Assembly: GCA_965212165.1 (NCBI GenBank)
Contig: OZ243096.1
Span: 1,488,001-1,552,000, forward strand
Length of the DNA stretch: 64,000 nt
Source: RHLJ01 sp965212165
GTDB lineage: Bacteria; Bacteroidota; Rhodothermia; Balneolales; Balneolaceae
Reading direction: 5' to 3'
Shown: in pieces, positions 9,401-18,338 of the stretch
Numbering within the stretch: position 1 is the stretch's first letter
Layout of the letters: each line of letters opens with the position of its first letter
Made by a program: the position numbers and the translations under genes
The notes under the pieces: generated by a model
Told to the model about the DNA's origin: nothing
Database searches by the model: none
What the model saw: only the letters and a program-made list of their open reading frames with translations

Positions 9401-11382
9401 CCTCTAGTAGAGTCTCCTACTATCATTGGAGTGTATATAGCTGATTTAGGGCTTTTAGTACCTTCAATAGGTTTAAACTCTATTTCATTAATAATTGAAA
9501 TCTGTTTAGCAGCATTTTCATTGAGTAGAATTGGTTTTTTCTCGGATACTAATTTCTCTCTAAACCTATCTATAGGGCGAGTACTTGGAGTATGATGAGA
9601 ACCATCTTCAAATATATACTCAAAAGTTTCAGTATTATTTTCAAAATTAAAGGTAATAATTCCAGCAACTTGCGCGTCAAATAAATCGCGTATTTTATCT
9701 CCGACTAGATAGTAGATACCTTTCATATCCATTTCAGCAACAAGACCTTCCTGTACGCTGTTAATTACAGCTAATTCTGCATTTCTTTGTTCGGTTTCAT
9801 TAAATAAACGAGCATTTTCAAGAGCAACACTCATACTATTGGCTAGTGTACTTAGTAGCCGAACATCCGATTCACTAAAAGCGAATTCCATATCAATATT
9901 CTGTAGACTTACATAACCTCGAACAACATCACCAACCATTAATGGTACAAAGAGAACGGATTTTGGAAATTCTGTTCCAGGTACTGCTTCTGATGGTGTA
10001 CCAGTTAATTTTTCAATTTCAGATGCCAAATTCTCATTAATGAGAACTAGTTTTCGATCTTTAATAATTCTTTTACGAAATTCGTCAATCTTTCTTGGGC
10101 CGGGATAGTGACGTTCTCCTTTCTCATAGTAGTATTGTAAAATTTCCTCATCACTTTCATAATTAAAAGTAATTATGGAGACCGTTTGAGCATCAAATAG
10201 GTCTCTAACTTTATCACCTACTAAGTCATAAATGCCTTGCATATCCATTTCAGCAACAAGACCTTCTTGTACACTATTAATTACGGCAAGCTCTGCATTT
10301 CTCTGTTCGGTTTCATTGAACAGCCGAGCATTTTCTAGTGCAACACTCATACTATTAGCAAGTGTACTTAATAAGCGTACATCAGAATTTATGAAGGCAT
10401 TTTCAATCTCAATATTCTGCAGACTTACATAGCCTTTTACTGTATCACCTAAAGTTAAAGGAACAAATAGAGCTGATTTGGGAAGTTCAGTTCCGGGAAT
10501 AGCTTTTGGTTCAACGCCTAAAATTTCAGCTACTTGTTCTTTTAAGTTGGTATTGAAAAGAATAAGCTCTTTGTCATCGATCAGTTTCTGGCGAAAGGCG
10601 TCAATTTTTCTTGGTTGTGGGTAAATTCGAGTATCGCTTTCGAAATTATATTCAAAGTATTCCTGATTGGTTTCGTAATCAAAGGAGACAATCGTTACAG
10701 ATTTTACATTGAACATGTTTTTAATTTTCTCACCAACAAGGTCATAAATCCCTTGCCGATCCATCTCGGCTACTAAACCTTCCTGCACACTATTAATTAC
10801 AGCAAGTTCTGCATTACGAAGTTCAGTTTCGTTTAATAATCGGGCATTTTCAAGTGCAGTACCCATACTACTAGCTAATGTAGTTAACAGTGAGACGTCT
10901 GAGTCACTGAACGCATGTTCTTTATCAAGATTTTGGAGACTCACATATCCTTTAACTTCATCTCCAAAAATCATTGGTACAAAAAGAATTGATTTAGGAA
11001 GAATTGTACCAGGAACTGCCTTAGCGGGTACACCAGTAATATTCTCAACTTCTTTGGCGAGATTCTCATTAATGAGAATATAATTGGAGGTATTTATTAA
11101 TCTTTCTCTAACCTTGTCATAGGGTCTTGGGTCTGGGAAAATCCGTTTCCCATCTTCAAATAAATACTCGAAGCGCTCAATTTTATGCTCTAAATCTAAG
11201 GTATAAACTCCAACAACTTGAGCATCAAAAACTTCACGAATTTGGTCGCCAGCTAATTCATAGATACTACTCATATCCATTTTTGCGGCAATCCCTTTTT
11301 GCACACTTGTGATTAAAGCGAGCTCAGCATCTCGCTGTTTTAACATCTTAGAAAATTCTTCAGATTCTGTACTAGATTTCAT
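6412..11382 (-). CDS. Giant cytosolic histidine kinase with eight tandem GAF domains
   Basis: 1656 residues, no membrane segment. Eight consecutive GAF modules of about 172 residues begin near residues 15, 190, 362, 534, 706, 878, 1050 and 1227. Units 2-7 share an almost invariant linker (NETEQRNAELAVINSVQ) and helix (AEMDMQGIYDLVG). Each ends with a conserved VPL/VGD...GYVSLQN strand pair and an ALENARLFN helix. The last GAF is more divergent and enters the coiled coil and H-box with H1420, then HATPase_c (DNGPGIPDDL, GTGLGLSI). The family binds small ligands or redox cofactors in GAF domains; no Cys or His typical of bilin or haem attachment recurs in the units, so the ligand is unknown. 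It is the first gene of the four-gene signalling operon, 142 bases after the ABC-F gene. Confidence 0.92.
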   Translation of the reverse strand: MKSSTESEEFSKMLKQRDAELALITSVQKGIAAKMDMSSIYELAGDQIREVFDAQVVGVYTLDLEHKIERFEYLFEDGKRIFPDPRPYDKVRERLINTSNYILINENLAKEVENITGVPAKAVPGTILPKSILFVPMIFGDEVKGYVSLQNLDKEHAFSDSDVSLLTTLASSMGTALENARLLNETELRNAELAVINSVQEGLVAEMDRQGIYDLVGEKIKNMFNVKSVTIVSFDYETNQEYFEYNFESDTRIYPQPRKIDAFRQKLIDDKELILFNTNLKEQVAEILGVEPKAIPGTELPKSALFVPLTLGDTVKGYVSLQNIEIENAFINSDVRLLSTLANSMSVALENARLFNETEQRNAELAVINSVQEGLVAEMDMQGIYDLVGDKVRDLFDAQTVSIITFNYESDEEILQYYYEKGERHYPGPRKIDEFRKRIIKDRKLVLINENLASEIEKLTGTPSEAVPGTEFPKSVLFVPLMVGDVVRGYVSLQNIDMEFAFSESDVRLLSTLANSMSVALENARLFNETEQRNAELAVINSVQEGLVAEMDMKGIYYLVGDKIRDLFDAQVAGIITFNFENNTETFEYIFEDGSHHTPSTRPIDRFREKLVSEKKPILLNENAAKQISIINEIEFKPIEGTKSPKSAIYTPMIVGDSTRGYVTLQNLDKENAFTESNVRLLGTLTNSMSVAIENARLFNETEQRNAELAVINSVQQGLVAEMDMQGIYDLVGERIRELFDAQVTGIYSFDQETNIEIFRYLFEDGERLYPEPRPLNHIREWIINNKKLLLINENADETIHKVTGKEIIAVPGTRLPKSLIFVPLIVGDEVKGCVSLQNLDRENAFSESDVRLLSTLSNSMSVALENARLFNETEQRNAELAVINSVQQGLVAEMDMQGIYDLVGNKIRDLFNAQVTAISTFDHESDKEIFQYSHEKGERHYPIPRKIDSFREKLITEKKLILINEHFKERLSEIMGVEPEAIPGTELPKSVVFVPLIVGDNVRGYVSLQNIDIEFAFSESDVRLLSTLANSMSVALENARLFNETEQRNAELAVINSVQEGLVREMDMNAIYSLVGNKMCEVLNTQTMIIRTFDHKNEIETWEYAVENGESIDVDPRPFIWANQYLIKNKESILINENYVETAKSYGDTESGISKGLPPKSAIFVPMIVGDTVMGSISLQNVERESAFSDSDLRLVTTLTNSMSVALENARLFNETARLLDETEQRAAELQTVNNISRALVSQLEFNALIKLVGEQMRETFKADVVYLALHDRKTDMLNFPYMHGEVSGSRKFGNGITESIITSKKPLLINQNLAKAYDEIQAVRKGIDVASYLGVPIIAGKHSFGVISVQSKEQENRFDENDQRLLTTIASNVGIAIQNAEAYQKLQAALTDLRAAQEQLVQQEKLASLGQLTAGIAHEIKNPLNFVNNFSDLSIEMIQEVREELIEIKVNNEEINSILDDIDANLRKIYQHGTRADGIVKSMLQHSRGGSGVMEPVELNPIVKEYVNLAFHGMRASKNPINVDIDVQLDETVGKFPLIVEDFSRVVLNLCNNAFDAMRDKLKTASKEYKAKLTIRTKVIDGKIVLDIEDNGPGIPDDLKDKIMQPFFTTKKGKDGTGLGLSITNDIIKAHGGELNVTSSNNEGTKFSIQLRKN
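7690..11350 (-). repeat. Tandem array of about 516-bp coding repeats (GAF units)
   Basis: The eight GAF modules are visible as in-frame repeats. The unit-start motif (reverse complement of the RNAELAVINSVQ codons) recurs near 11320, 10805, 10288, 9772, 9255, 8740, 8222 and, more diverged, 7695. The spacing is close to 516 bases. Linker segments are nearly identical at the nucleotide level while the ligand-pocket segments differ, which is the pattern expected of duplication followed by partial homogenisation. Confidence 0.9.
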
Positions 11383-11524
11383 ATACCCCTCAAAAATAAC
11401 TTATCGAATAAAAACACAAATAAAATGTGTTGAAAAAGGTTCAATAATATGTTAGCAAAAAGGATGATTTCCAATTAGAAAAATAAATCAGAATCTAGTC
11501 TTAGATTTTAAAACTATTTTCGTT
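11383..11524. other. Intergenic leader of the signalling operon
   Basis: 142 AT-rich bases between the ABC-F gene and the eight-GAF kinase, both on the minus strand. A short inverted repeat AACACA(11413-11418)/TGTGTT(11426-11431) is present. No clear terminator for the ABC-F gene and no convincing promoter box could be identified by eye. Confidence 0.4.
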
Positions 11525-13411
11525 TTAAACCTTCTCAGCTAACTCTAACCATCTAAGTTCTTTCTCTTCAACTAAGTCTTTAATCTGGCCATATTTTAGG
11601 GAAAGCTCCTGAAGTTTTTCGTAATCACTTTCTGAGTTTAATAAAGATTCTATTTCAGTTTTTTGAAGCTCTAATTTCTCAATTTCACCTTCTAATTTTT
11701 TGTACTCCTTCTTTTCATTGAAGGTTAGTTTCTTAGGTTGATTTATTTGCGCCTTTTTCTCGGCTTCTTTTTTGATTTCCTTTTTCTCTGAATGTTTTTT
11801 AGGCTCAGTGGAAGTAGCATCAACTTGGTCTTTATATTCTTGATAGGTGCCGTTAAAATCATTGATAACACCATTTCCTTCGAATACAAAATAGTGATCA
11901 ACTAGGTTATCCATGAAATATCTATCATGGGAAACAATAATTAAACAACCACCGAAGTCTGCCAAAAAGCTTTCAAGCTTTTCTAAGGTAATAAGATCAA
12001 GATCATTTGTAGGCTCATCTAAGATCAAGAAATTAGGATTTTTGATAAGAACCATCATTAATCCGAGTCGGCGTTTTTCACCACCACTTAATTTCGCAAC
12101 AGGAGTATACTGCATTTTGGAATCGAACATAAAATGCTCTAAAAATTGTGACGCTGAAATAGTGTCACCATTTGAAAGTTCAATAACTTCAGCAACTTCT
12201 TTAATTACATCAATAACACGTTCTTTTTCATTGAATGTAATCCCACTTTGCTTATAATGGCCATAAATGATGGTTTGACCTGTTAAAACCTCACCTGAAT
12301 CTGGTTTTTCTTCTTCCGTTACAATTTTTAGAAACGTACTTTTCCCAACTCCATTTTTACCAATAATTCCAATTTTCTCTCCCTTATTAAAGGAGTATTC
12401 AAATTTATCTAAGATTACTAAATCGCCGTAAGTCTTCGTTACTTTCTTCAATTCAAGAACTTGTCCACCTATTCTTGAAACACTTACATCAAGCTTAATC
12501 TCTTGCTTAACTTTTCCAGAGTTGGCTTTCTTTTCTGTTTCATAGAAAGCATCAATTCTTGATTTAGATTTTGTAGTTCGAGCTTTAGGTTGCCGTCGCA
12601 TCCATTCTAGTTCCTTTTTAGCAAGCTTACCTGCTTTGGCAACTTCGATAGCATAAACTTCTTCTCGTTCAGCTTTTTTTTGGAGGAAATATTCATAATT
12701 CCCTTTATGGTGATAAAGCTGACCATCTTCAATTTCAAGAATATGATTACATACTCGATCTAGGAAATATCGATCATGAGTAACCATTAGAAGCGTCATT
12801 GTACTCTTGCTTAGATAGGCTTCTAACCATTCAATCATTTCTACGTCAAGGTGATTGGTTGGCTCATCAAGTATTAAAAGATCTGGTTCATCAAGTAAAG
12901 TAAAAGCTAATGCAACACGTTTGCGTTGGCCACCTGACAAGGATGAGATGGATTGGTCTAGATCATGAATATTTAAATGACCAAGAATTTGTTGAAGTCG
13001 TTGCTCATAATCCCAAGCATTTGCAGCGTCCATTTTTGCAAGTGCTTTATCAAATGCCTTTTGAGTTTCATCAGTATAGTTTTCAGCTTGCGCATCAACG
13101 GCTTGTTCATATTCTCTAGCAATCCGAACCATTTCGTTATCGCCATGAGTAATGAATTCGTTTATCGTTAATGCATCATCTAATACCGGCTCTTGCTCAA
13201 GCAGGCTAATACGAATCCCATTCCGAATCATTACTTCTCCAGCATCTGGAGTTTCTTCACCAGCTAAAATCTTAAGAAGTGTAGATTTGCCAGTTCCATT
13301 TTGGGCAATTAATGCAGTCTTATCTCCCTTTGAAATACCAAATGTAAGCCCTTCAAATAATAATTTAAGTCCGTATTTCTTTCCAAGATTTTCAGTAGAT
13401 AAGTAAGTCAT
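11525..13411 (-). CDS. uup: ABC-F family ATPase (Uup-like)
   Basis: 628 residues with two ABC ATPase domains in one chain and no membrane segments, which defines the ABC-F family. Walker A motifs are AQNGTGKST and GKNGVGKST; signature motifs are LSGGQRKRVALA and LSGGEKRRLGLM; Walker B segments LLILDEPTNHLD and FLILDEPTNDLD follow. A charged linker joins the domains, and residues about 540-628 form a Lys/Glu-rich coiled coil like the C-terminal domain of Uup. ABC-F proteins act on the ribosome or on DNA branch structures; Uup relatives have been linked to translation and precise excision of transposons. The symbol is tentative because ABC-F subfamilies are hard to separate by eye. Confidence 0.85.
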   Translation of the reverse strand: MTYLSTENLGKKYGLKLLFEGLTFGISKGDKTALIAQNGTGKSTLLKILAGEETPDAGEVMIRNGIRISLLEQEPVLDDALTINEFITHGDNEMVRIAREYEQAVDAQAENYTDETQKAFDKALAKMDAANAWDYEQRLQQILGHLNIHDLDQSISSLSGGQRKRVALAFTLLDEPDLLILDEPTNHLDVEMIEWLEAYLSKSTMTLLMVTHDRYFLDRVCNHILEIEDGQLYHHKGNYEYFLQKKAEREEVYAIEVAKAGKLAKKELEWMRRQPKARTTKSKSRIDAFYETEKKANSGKVKQEIKLDVSVSRIGGQVLELKKVTKTYGDLVILDKFEYSFNKGEKIGIIGKNGVGKSTFLKIVTEEEKPDSGEVLTGQTIIYGHYKQSGITFNEKERVIDVIKEVAEVIELSNGDTISASQFLEHFMFDSKMQYTPVAKLSGGEKRRLGLMMVLIKNPNFLILDEPTNDLDLITLEKLESFLADFGGCLIIVSHDRYFMDNLVDHYFVFEGNGVINDFNGTYQEYKDQVDATSTEPKKHSEKKEIKKEAEKKAQINQPKKLTFNEKKEYKKLEGEIEKLELQKTEIESLLNSESDYEKLQELSLKYGQIKDLVEEKELRWLELAEKV

Positions 13412-13490
13412 GAATAGTTTTTGATCTTGGGCTTTTCATAGCCCTTAATATATGTGAAATGTGAAACGTTGAGAAAATTAAGAAGTGTAT

Positions 13491-16130
13491 TTATTCATCT
13501 ATTTTATTAATAGTCCAACAACGTAGCCCTTCTCTAGTTTGAGCAATTAGTTCTTTTTGTCCATCACCATTCAAGTCAGCAACTAGAGGATACTTCATTC
13601 CAGAAGTGGGGATATTGAAAATCCTTTGATCTGTTAATATTTCCCAAGCATATAGCCGGCCGAATTCAGCAAGCGATACCAGCTCCATATCTCCATCACT
13701 GTTCAAATCAATAATTTGTGGTGTATATGTAGGTGATGAAGGTTGCCCTAAGCTATGGGTTACTTTAAGTTCTCCATTTTCATCAAATAAGAAAATCGAA
13801 CCATTAGCACTCTGTGTCATATACAAATCAGAGCGATAAAATTTGGTGCTATCTCTTAATAATACATTTGGTTCTACTGTGAAACTTGTAAGCTGATTAT
13901 TTGTAGCGTATAGAGATTTGATTGATATAGAATCCATTTGGATGCTAATGGCCAAAGAGTCTTTAAAGCTAGGCTTTTTACCAATTGAGTAAACATAACC
14001 ATCGGTAGCAGAACCAAAAATCTGATCTTCGTAAATATATGGTGAGCTTGTAAAACTAGCATTGGTAAAGGTGGGATATCCTGGCCTAACACCACCACTC
14101 CTTAACCAGCTATGTAAAATATTTTGTGAATATGCCCAAATAGACCATGTGCCATCAACTTGAGTAAAGGTTGGTTTGGTAGTAACAATAGTATTTGTGA
14201 ATTGAGGCCATCCCCGAACATTTTGACCTCTTCCATCTACTACATGAAGCTTTCTGTTTTCGGTTGCAATAATTATTTCAGGAATACCATTTCTTAGAAC
14301 ATCTGTAACTACAATAGGAGCACTTATTCGTTCACCAATCTCGAGTGGAAACTGAGGTAATAAATTACCGGCTTCATTCCACGCAAAAACTTTAGTTCCA
14401 GCACCAAGAAGTATAATAGGTTGCCCATTTCCATACCAATCATACATAACAGGACTTCCAATTGGGACCTCTCCATTTGTTGTTGCATTCATAACAACAG
14501 TTCCATCAAAAGCTAAAGCCCTAACATTACCCGCCTGAGTCGAAAAAATGATTTCTTCTGTAGAACTACCAACAAGATTGGATAGAACAGGTTTTCCGGA
14601 TAACTCTTCTCCATTAATTGGTAACACCCATAGTTCATCGTAAGGTTGGGTAGAACCTTCTTCAAGAATAGACTTGAAGTTAAAATTGATGGAATTTGAA
14701 TTATTAATTCTAGAGAACGTCATTGCCGTTATATCATACTTCCCAATTAAAGCAGATAATGCATTTCTAGGCATCAAATAAGGTTCAATAAATTTAATGA
14801 AGTCATTTGAATGTGACCAAATAAAGCCACTTAAATCGGTAGGCATATTGCTCCGAGCAGCCGAATAGGTATCATCGTAGTAAATAACCCGTCGCCGATT
14901 TTGATCAGAAGCGACACTTTCAGATAAGCCTCTTCTCTTAGATATAACAGCTACATCTCTAGCAAATGAGAGATAGAAGTCGCCAAACGGAGTGAGTTCT
15001 GAACCAATTAACTTCGCTAGTACTTCACTTTGGACGTAATAGGAAGAGTTTCCAGCTTTAGTAACAAAGCCTTGTTCTTCAAAGTCTGTTATTATATTTC
15101 TGAATGCGTTTAAACTTTGTAGTTTTCTCATAAATAGATATTCACCAGAAGCTAATAACCCAGATTCTGGAAAAGTAACAACTGCAAATTCTTGATCTAC
15201 AGCTAAAGCTAAATTTCTATAAAGATCTGTATCTGTTACTAAAAGAGAATCAAGTGGATTTAATATTCTTTCCAGTGGGGAAGGGAAAAACTGTGGGTCT
15301 AGCCTAAATATTCCGAAAGCAGCAGCATTACTTGCGATGAAACGATCAAGTACAATTGGTTTATTTTCTGAAGAAAGACCTTGTATTAAAACAGAACGAG
15401 TAGTGTCTTTAAGGTCAATAATGCCCGTGAAATCAAATGCAGGATTTGTGCTTTCAGATGGGGTGTAAGTTAGAGATACTGGTTTTATGCCTGTAAAAGA
15501 GTCCATGATTGATGGACGATTGGCAACATTGGCAAATTGCTGTACCCAATGATCAAGTTGCTCTGAATTTACGATTAGTTGGCCAGGTGTAGGTTCTTCA
15601 GTAAGTTCAATTGATTTACCTATTCCAAGATAAGCTCGTAATGAACTTTCTATTGCTCGACTCGATGTTGAAAGAACAATCCAATTATTAATTTGAGCAG
15701 CAAAAACTTTTACCTCACGAATAGATAACTTGTGAATTAATATTCCTGAAAATGTATAGTTGTTTTGTTCAAAAGGTGTGTAAAAACTTGAAGCCCAGTT
15801 CTCCAATTCTAAATTTGTTTCTGCAATCCATAAAAATTGTGATAGGGTAGATTCATTTGGGTATAGAACCAATGCTTTCAAATTCAATGAACTTGTTATC
15901 ATCGGGTCTAAGTCTAAAATCTGTTGAAAAGCCGTTGGTGTTAAATCATCAAGAATTGGAGCGTATTCTGTTTGATTAATATTCGTAAGATCAACCCCAG
16001 ATTTAGGGACAATTAAAAAAGTAGACTCTTCAGGAACTAGTTTTATCCAACTTTGTTCTTGAGTGGTTGAACATCCCCATAAAATGACAATGCAAAAAAA
16101 GGTAATGATTAATGAATGAGTACGTTGCAT
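13491..16130 (-). CDS. Large lipoprotein with C-terminal propeller-like repeats
   Basis: 879 residues. The N-terminus is a lipoprotein signal with lipobox LWGC and the lipidated Cys at position 20. Residues about 25-500 form a region resembling DUF3352-type surface proteins (alternating short beta segments such as WIVLSTSSRAIESSLRAYLG); I do not recognise its function. From about residue 520 there are repeats of VCBS/PQQ-propeller character (EEIIFSTQAGNVRALAFDG, NGIPEIIIATENRKLHVVDGRG, DLNSDGDMELVSLAEFGRLYAWE, DLNGDGQKELIAQTREGLRCW). Several of these contain Asp-rich DxNxDG calcium-binding-like loops. The likely location is the outer membrane or outer leaflet. It is transcribed divergently from the BatA-like gene and lies upstream of the ABC-F gene on the same strand. 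Confidence 0.8.
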   Translation of the reverse strand: MQRTHSLIITFFCIVILWGCSTTQEQSWIKLVPEESTFLIVPKSGVDLTNINQTEYAPILDDLTPTAFQQILDLDPMITSSLNLKALVLYPNESTLSQFLWIAETNLELENWASSFYTPFEQNNYTFSGILIHKLSIREVKVFAAQINNWIVLSTSSRAIESSLRAYLGIGKSIELTEEPTPGQLIVNSEQLDHWVQQFANVANRPSIMDSFTGIKPVSLTYTPSESTNPAFDFTGIIDLKDTTRSVLIQGLSSENKPIVLDRFIASNAAAFGIFRLDPQFFPSPLERILNPLDSLLVTDTDLYRNLALAVDQEFAVVTFPESGLLASGEYLFMRKLQSLNAFRNIITDFEEQGFVTKAGNSSYYVQSEVLAKLIGSELTPFGDFYLSFARDVAVISKRRGLSESVASDQNRRRVIYYDDTYSAARSNMPTDLSGFIWSHSNDFIKFIEPYLMPRNALSALIGKYDITAMTFSRINNSNSINFNFKSILEEGSTQPYDELWVLPINGEELSGKPVLSNLVGSSTEEIIFSTQAGNVRALAFDGTVVMNATTNGEVPIGSPVMYDWYGNGQPIILLGAGTKVFAWNEAGNLLPQFPLEIGERISAPIVVTDVLRNGIPEIIIATENRKLHVVDGRGQNVRGWPQFTNTIVTTKPTFTQVDGTWSIWAYSQNILHSWLRSGGVRPGYPTFTNASFTSSPYIYEDQIFGSATDGYVYSIGKKPSFKDSLAISIQMDSISIKSLYATNNQLTSFTVEPNVLLRDSTKFYRSDLYMTQSANGSIFLFDENGELKVTHSLGQPSSPTYTPQIIDLNSDGDMELVSLAEFGRLYAWEILTDQRIFNIPTSGMKYPLVADLNGDGQKELIAQTREGLRCWTINKIDE

Positions 16131-16241
16131 GAATGGAATTAGATCGTGCTTTTTTGAATATTACGATACCTGGTTAATGCAGGATATCCGAAAAAGTTCC
16201 TTCGTTATCAATTAACTAAAATAACATTTTTTTTAAGCCAA

Positions 16242-18335
16242 ATGAGTTTTTTAAGCCCGCTTTTTTTAATTGCGATTTCAGCCGTTGGGCTTCCGCTCAT
16301 AATACATCTATTGAACCTTCGTAGGCCCCAACGAGTACGGTTTTCAACTTTAGCTTTCTTTAATGAGCTTCAAAAAACTACTATTCGCAAGATAAGGATT
16401 AAAAGATATCTACTTCTATTGTTGAGATTATTAGCAATTGCCTGCTTGGCAATTGTGTTAGCGCGTCCTTTTTTACCACCAGGATTGGGTGGCTCTGCAA
16501 ACAGTCAAGCCCCATCTCTTAACGCTATTATAATTGATAATAGTATTAGTATGAGTAGAATTGGAGGTCAAGGCCCCTTGCTTGAGCAAGCTAAAGAGAT
16601 CGTGAAGTCTATAGAGAGTTCTTCAAAAGAAAGTGATCGCTTTATTATACAAGTCACTAATGGAGAAGCTCAATTCAATACAATAGTCGGACACAGTCAA
16701 TTGCTAAGAAGAATTGATGAAATTGAAATTTCCAATTCTGGCAACTATTCAAGTGAACGAATTGAAGCACTATATCAAATAATAGAGGATGCTCCCTATG
16801 AGAATAAACGTTTGTTTGTTATAAGTGATGGTCAACAATCTCAAGTTTCGAACCAAGATATTTCGAATAATGACAATCGCACTATAGCATCAACATTTAT
16901 AAATTTGGGGAAAGTTGAGGTTCAAAATACCGTAATTACAGGATTAGAGTCTTCAACTAATATGATCGGTGTTGGACTTCCTGTGAATCTTTCTGTGACT
17001 GTTCAAAATAATGGAGAGGTTCCAATTGCTAATCAATTTGTGTCACTAGAGTTTCTAGGTACACTAGTGGGTCAATATTCTCTTTCATTGGAAGCCGGGA
17101 GTTCAAAAACCTTCACCTTTGAAGCAATTCCTGATAAAGTAGGTTCTTCAACAGGTAAAGTGTTTATTGAGGGGGATGAATTTACTGCAGATAATGAGTT
17201 TTATTTTGTAATTGAGGTGCCAGAGACTAGGAGAATACTTTGGGTTAAAGAATCGACGTCAACTAATTCTCTCATTTCATACATAGGCGTAATGCTTGAG
17301 GCATCAGGTGAAAACGATGCACAACTTATTTATGAAGAAGCAGATGCTGAAATTTTGGGAACTAGTAATATATCAGAATACGATGCGATCATTTTAGATG
17401 GCATAAATGAAGTTCCAGAGTTTGCTTTTAGTAATTTGCTCAACTTTGTACAAGAAGGTAAAGGAGTAATCTTTTTTCCTTCTGAAAATGGTAATATCAG
17501 AAATTACAATGAGTTTTTAAGACAGTATAATGTGGGTAGCTTTGAGGGGATTCAAGGAGAATATTCCTCCTTTAATTCTATAGCTAAAGGGGATCAACTA
17601 CAGGAAGATCATCCAATTTTTTCAGGTCTTTTTGAAAAAGAGAATTCAGAAAGTCTTCGAATCGCAAATCCAAATGTCTATTACTATTATAAAATGAAGC
17701 CATCGACTTCACCAGGTGGGTTCAATATCCTTATATTAAATAATGAAGATCCCCTGATTCGGGAAAAAAGATTTGGTGAAGGTCGTTTGATTGTTTCTGC
17801 AATAGGTAACAATCCAGGGTGGTCGAACTTTGCAGTTAAACCATTATATGCACCATTCTATTACCGAATGCTTTTATATGCTGCATCATCAGATGAAGGT
17901 GGTTTTTCTAATCATATTCTTGGTGATATATTTGAGTGGAAAGGGTCAATAGACGTAGATAATTCAATAATTAGTGCAAATAATGAAAATGTGATACCTG
18001 AAACCAGAGTAACATCTACAGGCGTTGCAATTACTTACCCTGCGGAAAATTGGACTCCAGGTTGGGTAACCGTTTCAGATTCTGAACGTAAATATTCTGT
18101 AGGTGTTAATTTTGAACGAAATGAATCAGATTTTATTCAGATTGAAGAGGATAGACAATTGGAAGGTTTTACATACGTTGATGCATCAGAGTTAGGTGGG
18201 GAATCTTTAGACAATGAGATTAGAGCCTCTGGTTTTGGAAAAGAAATTTGGAGCTGGTTTATGTTAGCAGGTCTAATTTTGCTAGTATTAGAATCTTTAG
18301 TATCTATATTGTATAAAGCTGAAACGATAAAATAA
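16242..18335 (+). CDS. BatA-like membrane protein with von Willebrand-type domain
   Basis: 697 residues. The N-terminus is the BatA signature (SFLSPLFLIAISAVGLPLII then HLLNLRRPQRVRFSTLAFF) followed by a second membrane helix (LLLLLRLLAIACLAIVLA). Residues about 90-225 look like a vWA domain with a MIDAS-type DNSIS motif. A long extracytoplasmic beta-rich region follows, and one membrane helix (WSWFMLAGLILLVLESLVSIL) ends the protein. Such proteins of aerotolerance-type (Bat) loci are anchored in the inner membrane with a periplasmic ligand domain; the precise role is unknown. The next gene starts 3 bases downstream, so they form an operon. Confidence 0.85.
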   Translation: MSFLSPLFLIAISAVGLPLIIHLLNLRRPQRVRFSTLAFFNELQKTTIRKIRIKRYLLLLLRLLAIACLAIVLARPFLPPGLGGSANSQAPSLNAIIIDNSISMSRIGGQGPLLEQAKEIVKSIESSSKESDRFIIQVTNGEAQFNTIVGHSQLLRRIDEIEISNSGNYSSERIEALYQIIEDAPYENKRLFVISDGQQSQVSNQDISNNDNRTIASTFINLGKVEVQNTVITGLESSTNMIGVGLPVNLSVTVQNNGEVPIANQFVSLEFLGTLVGQYSLSLEAGSSKTFTFEAIPDKVGSSTGKVFIEGDEFTADNEFYFVIEVPETRRILWVKESTSTNSLISYIGVMLEASGENDAQLIYEEADAEILGTSNISEYDAIILDGINEVPEFAFSNLLNFVQEGKGVIFFPSENGNIRNYNEFLRQYNVGSFEGIQGEYSSFNSIAKGDQLQEDHPIFSGLFEKENSESLRIANPNVYYYYKMKPSTSPGGFNILILNNEDPLIREKRFGEGRLIVSAIGNNPGWSNFAVKPLYAPFYYRMLLYAASSDEGGFSNHILGDIFEWKGSIDVDNSIISANNENVIPETRVTSTGVAITYPAENWTPGWVTVSDSERKYSVGVNFERNESDFIQIEEDRQLEGFTYVDASELGGESLDNEIRASGFGKEIWSWFMLAGLILLVLESLVSILYKAETIK

Positions 18336-18338
18336 ATA

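Noticed and set aside
8168..10432. Repeated plus-strand open frames inside the GAF kinase gene
   Set aside because: They recur at the same place in each repeat unit opposite a conserved coding strand and are shadows of the GAF linker; no start signals or family match.
7690..11350. CRISPR array
   Set aside because: The repeats are about 516 bp, contiguous and coding; there are no spacers and no cas genes.
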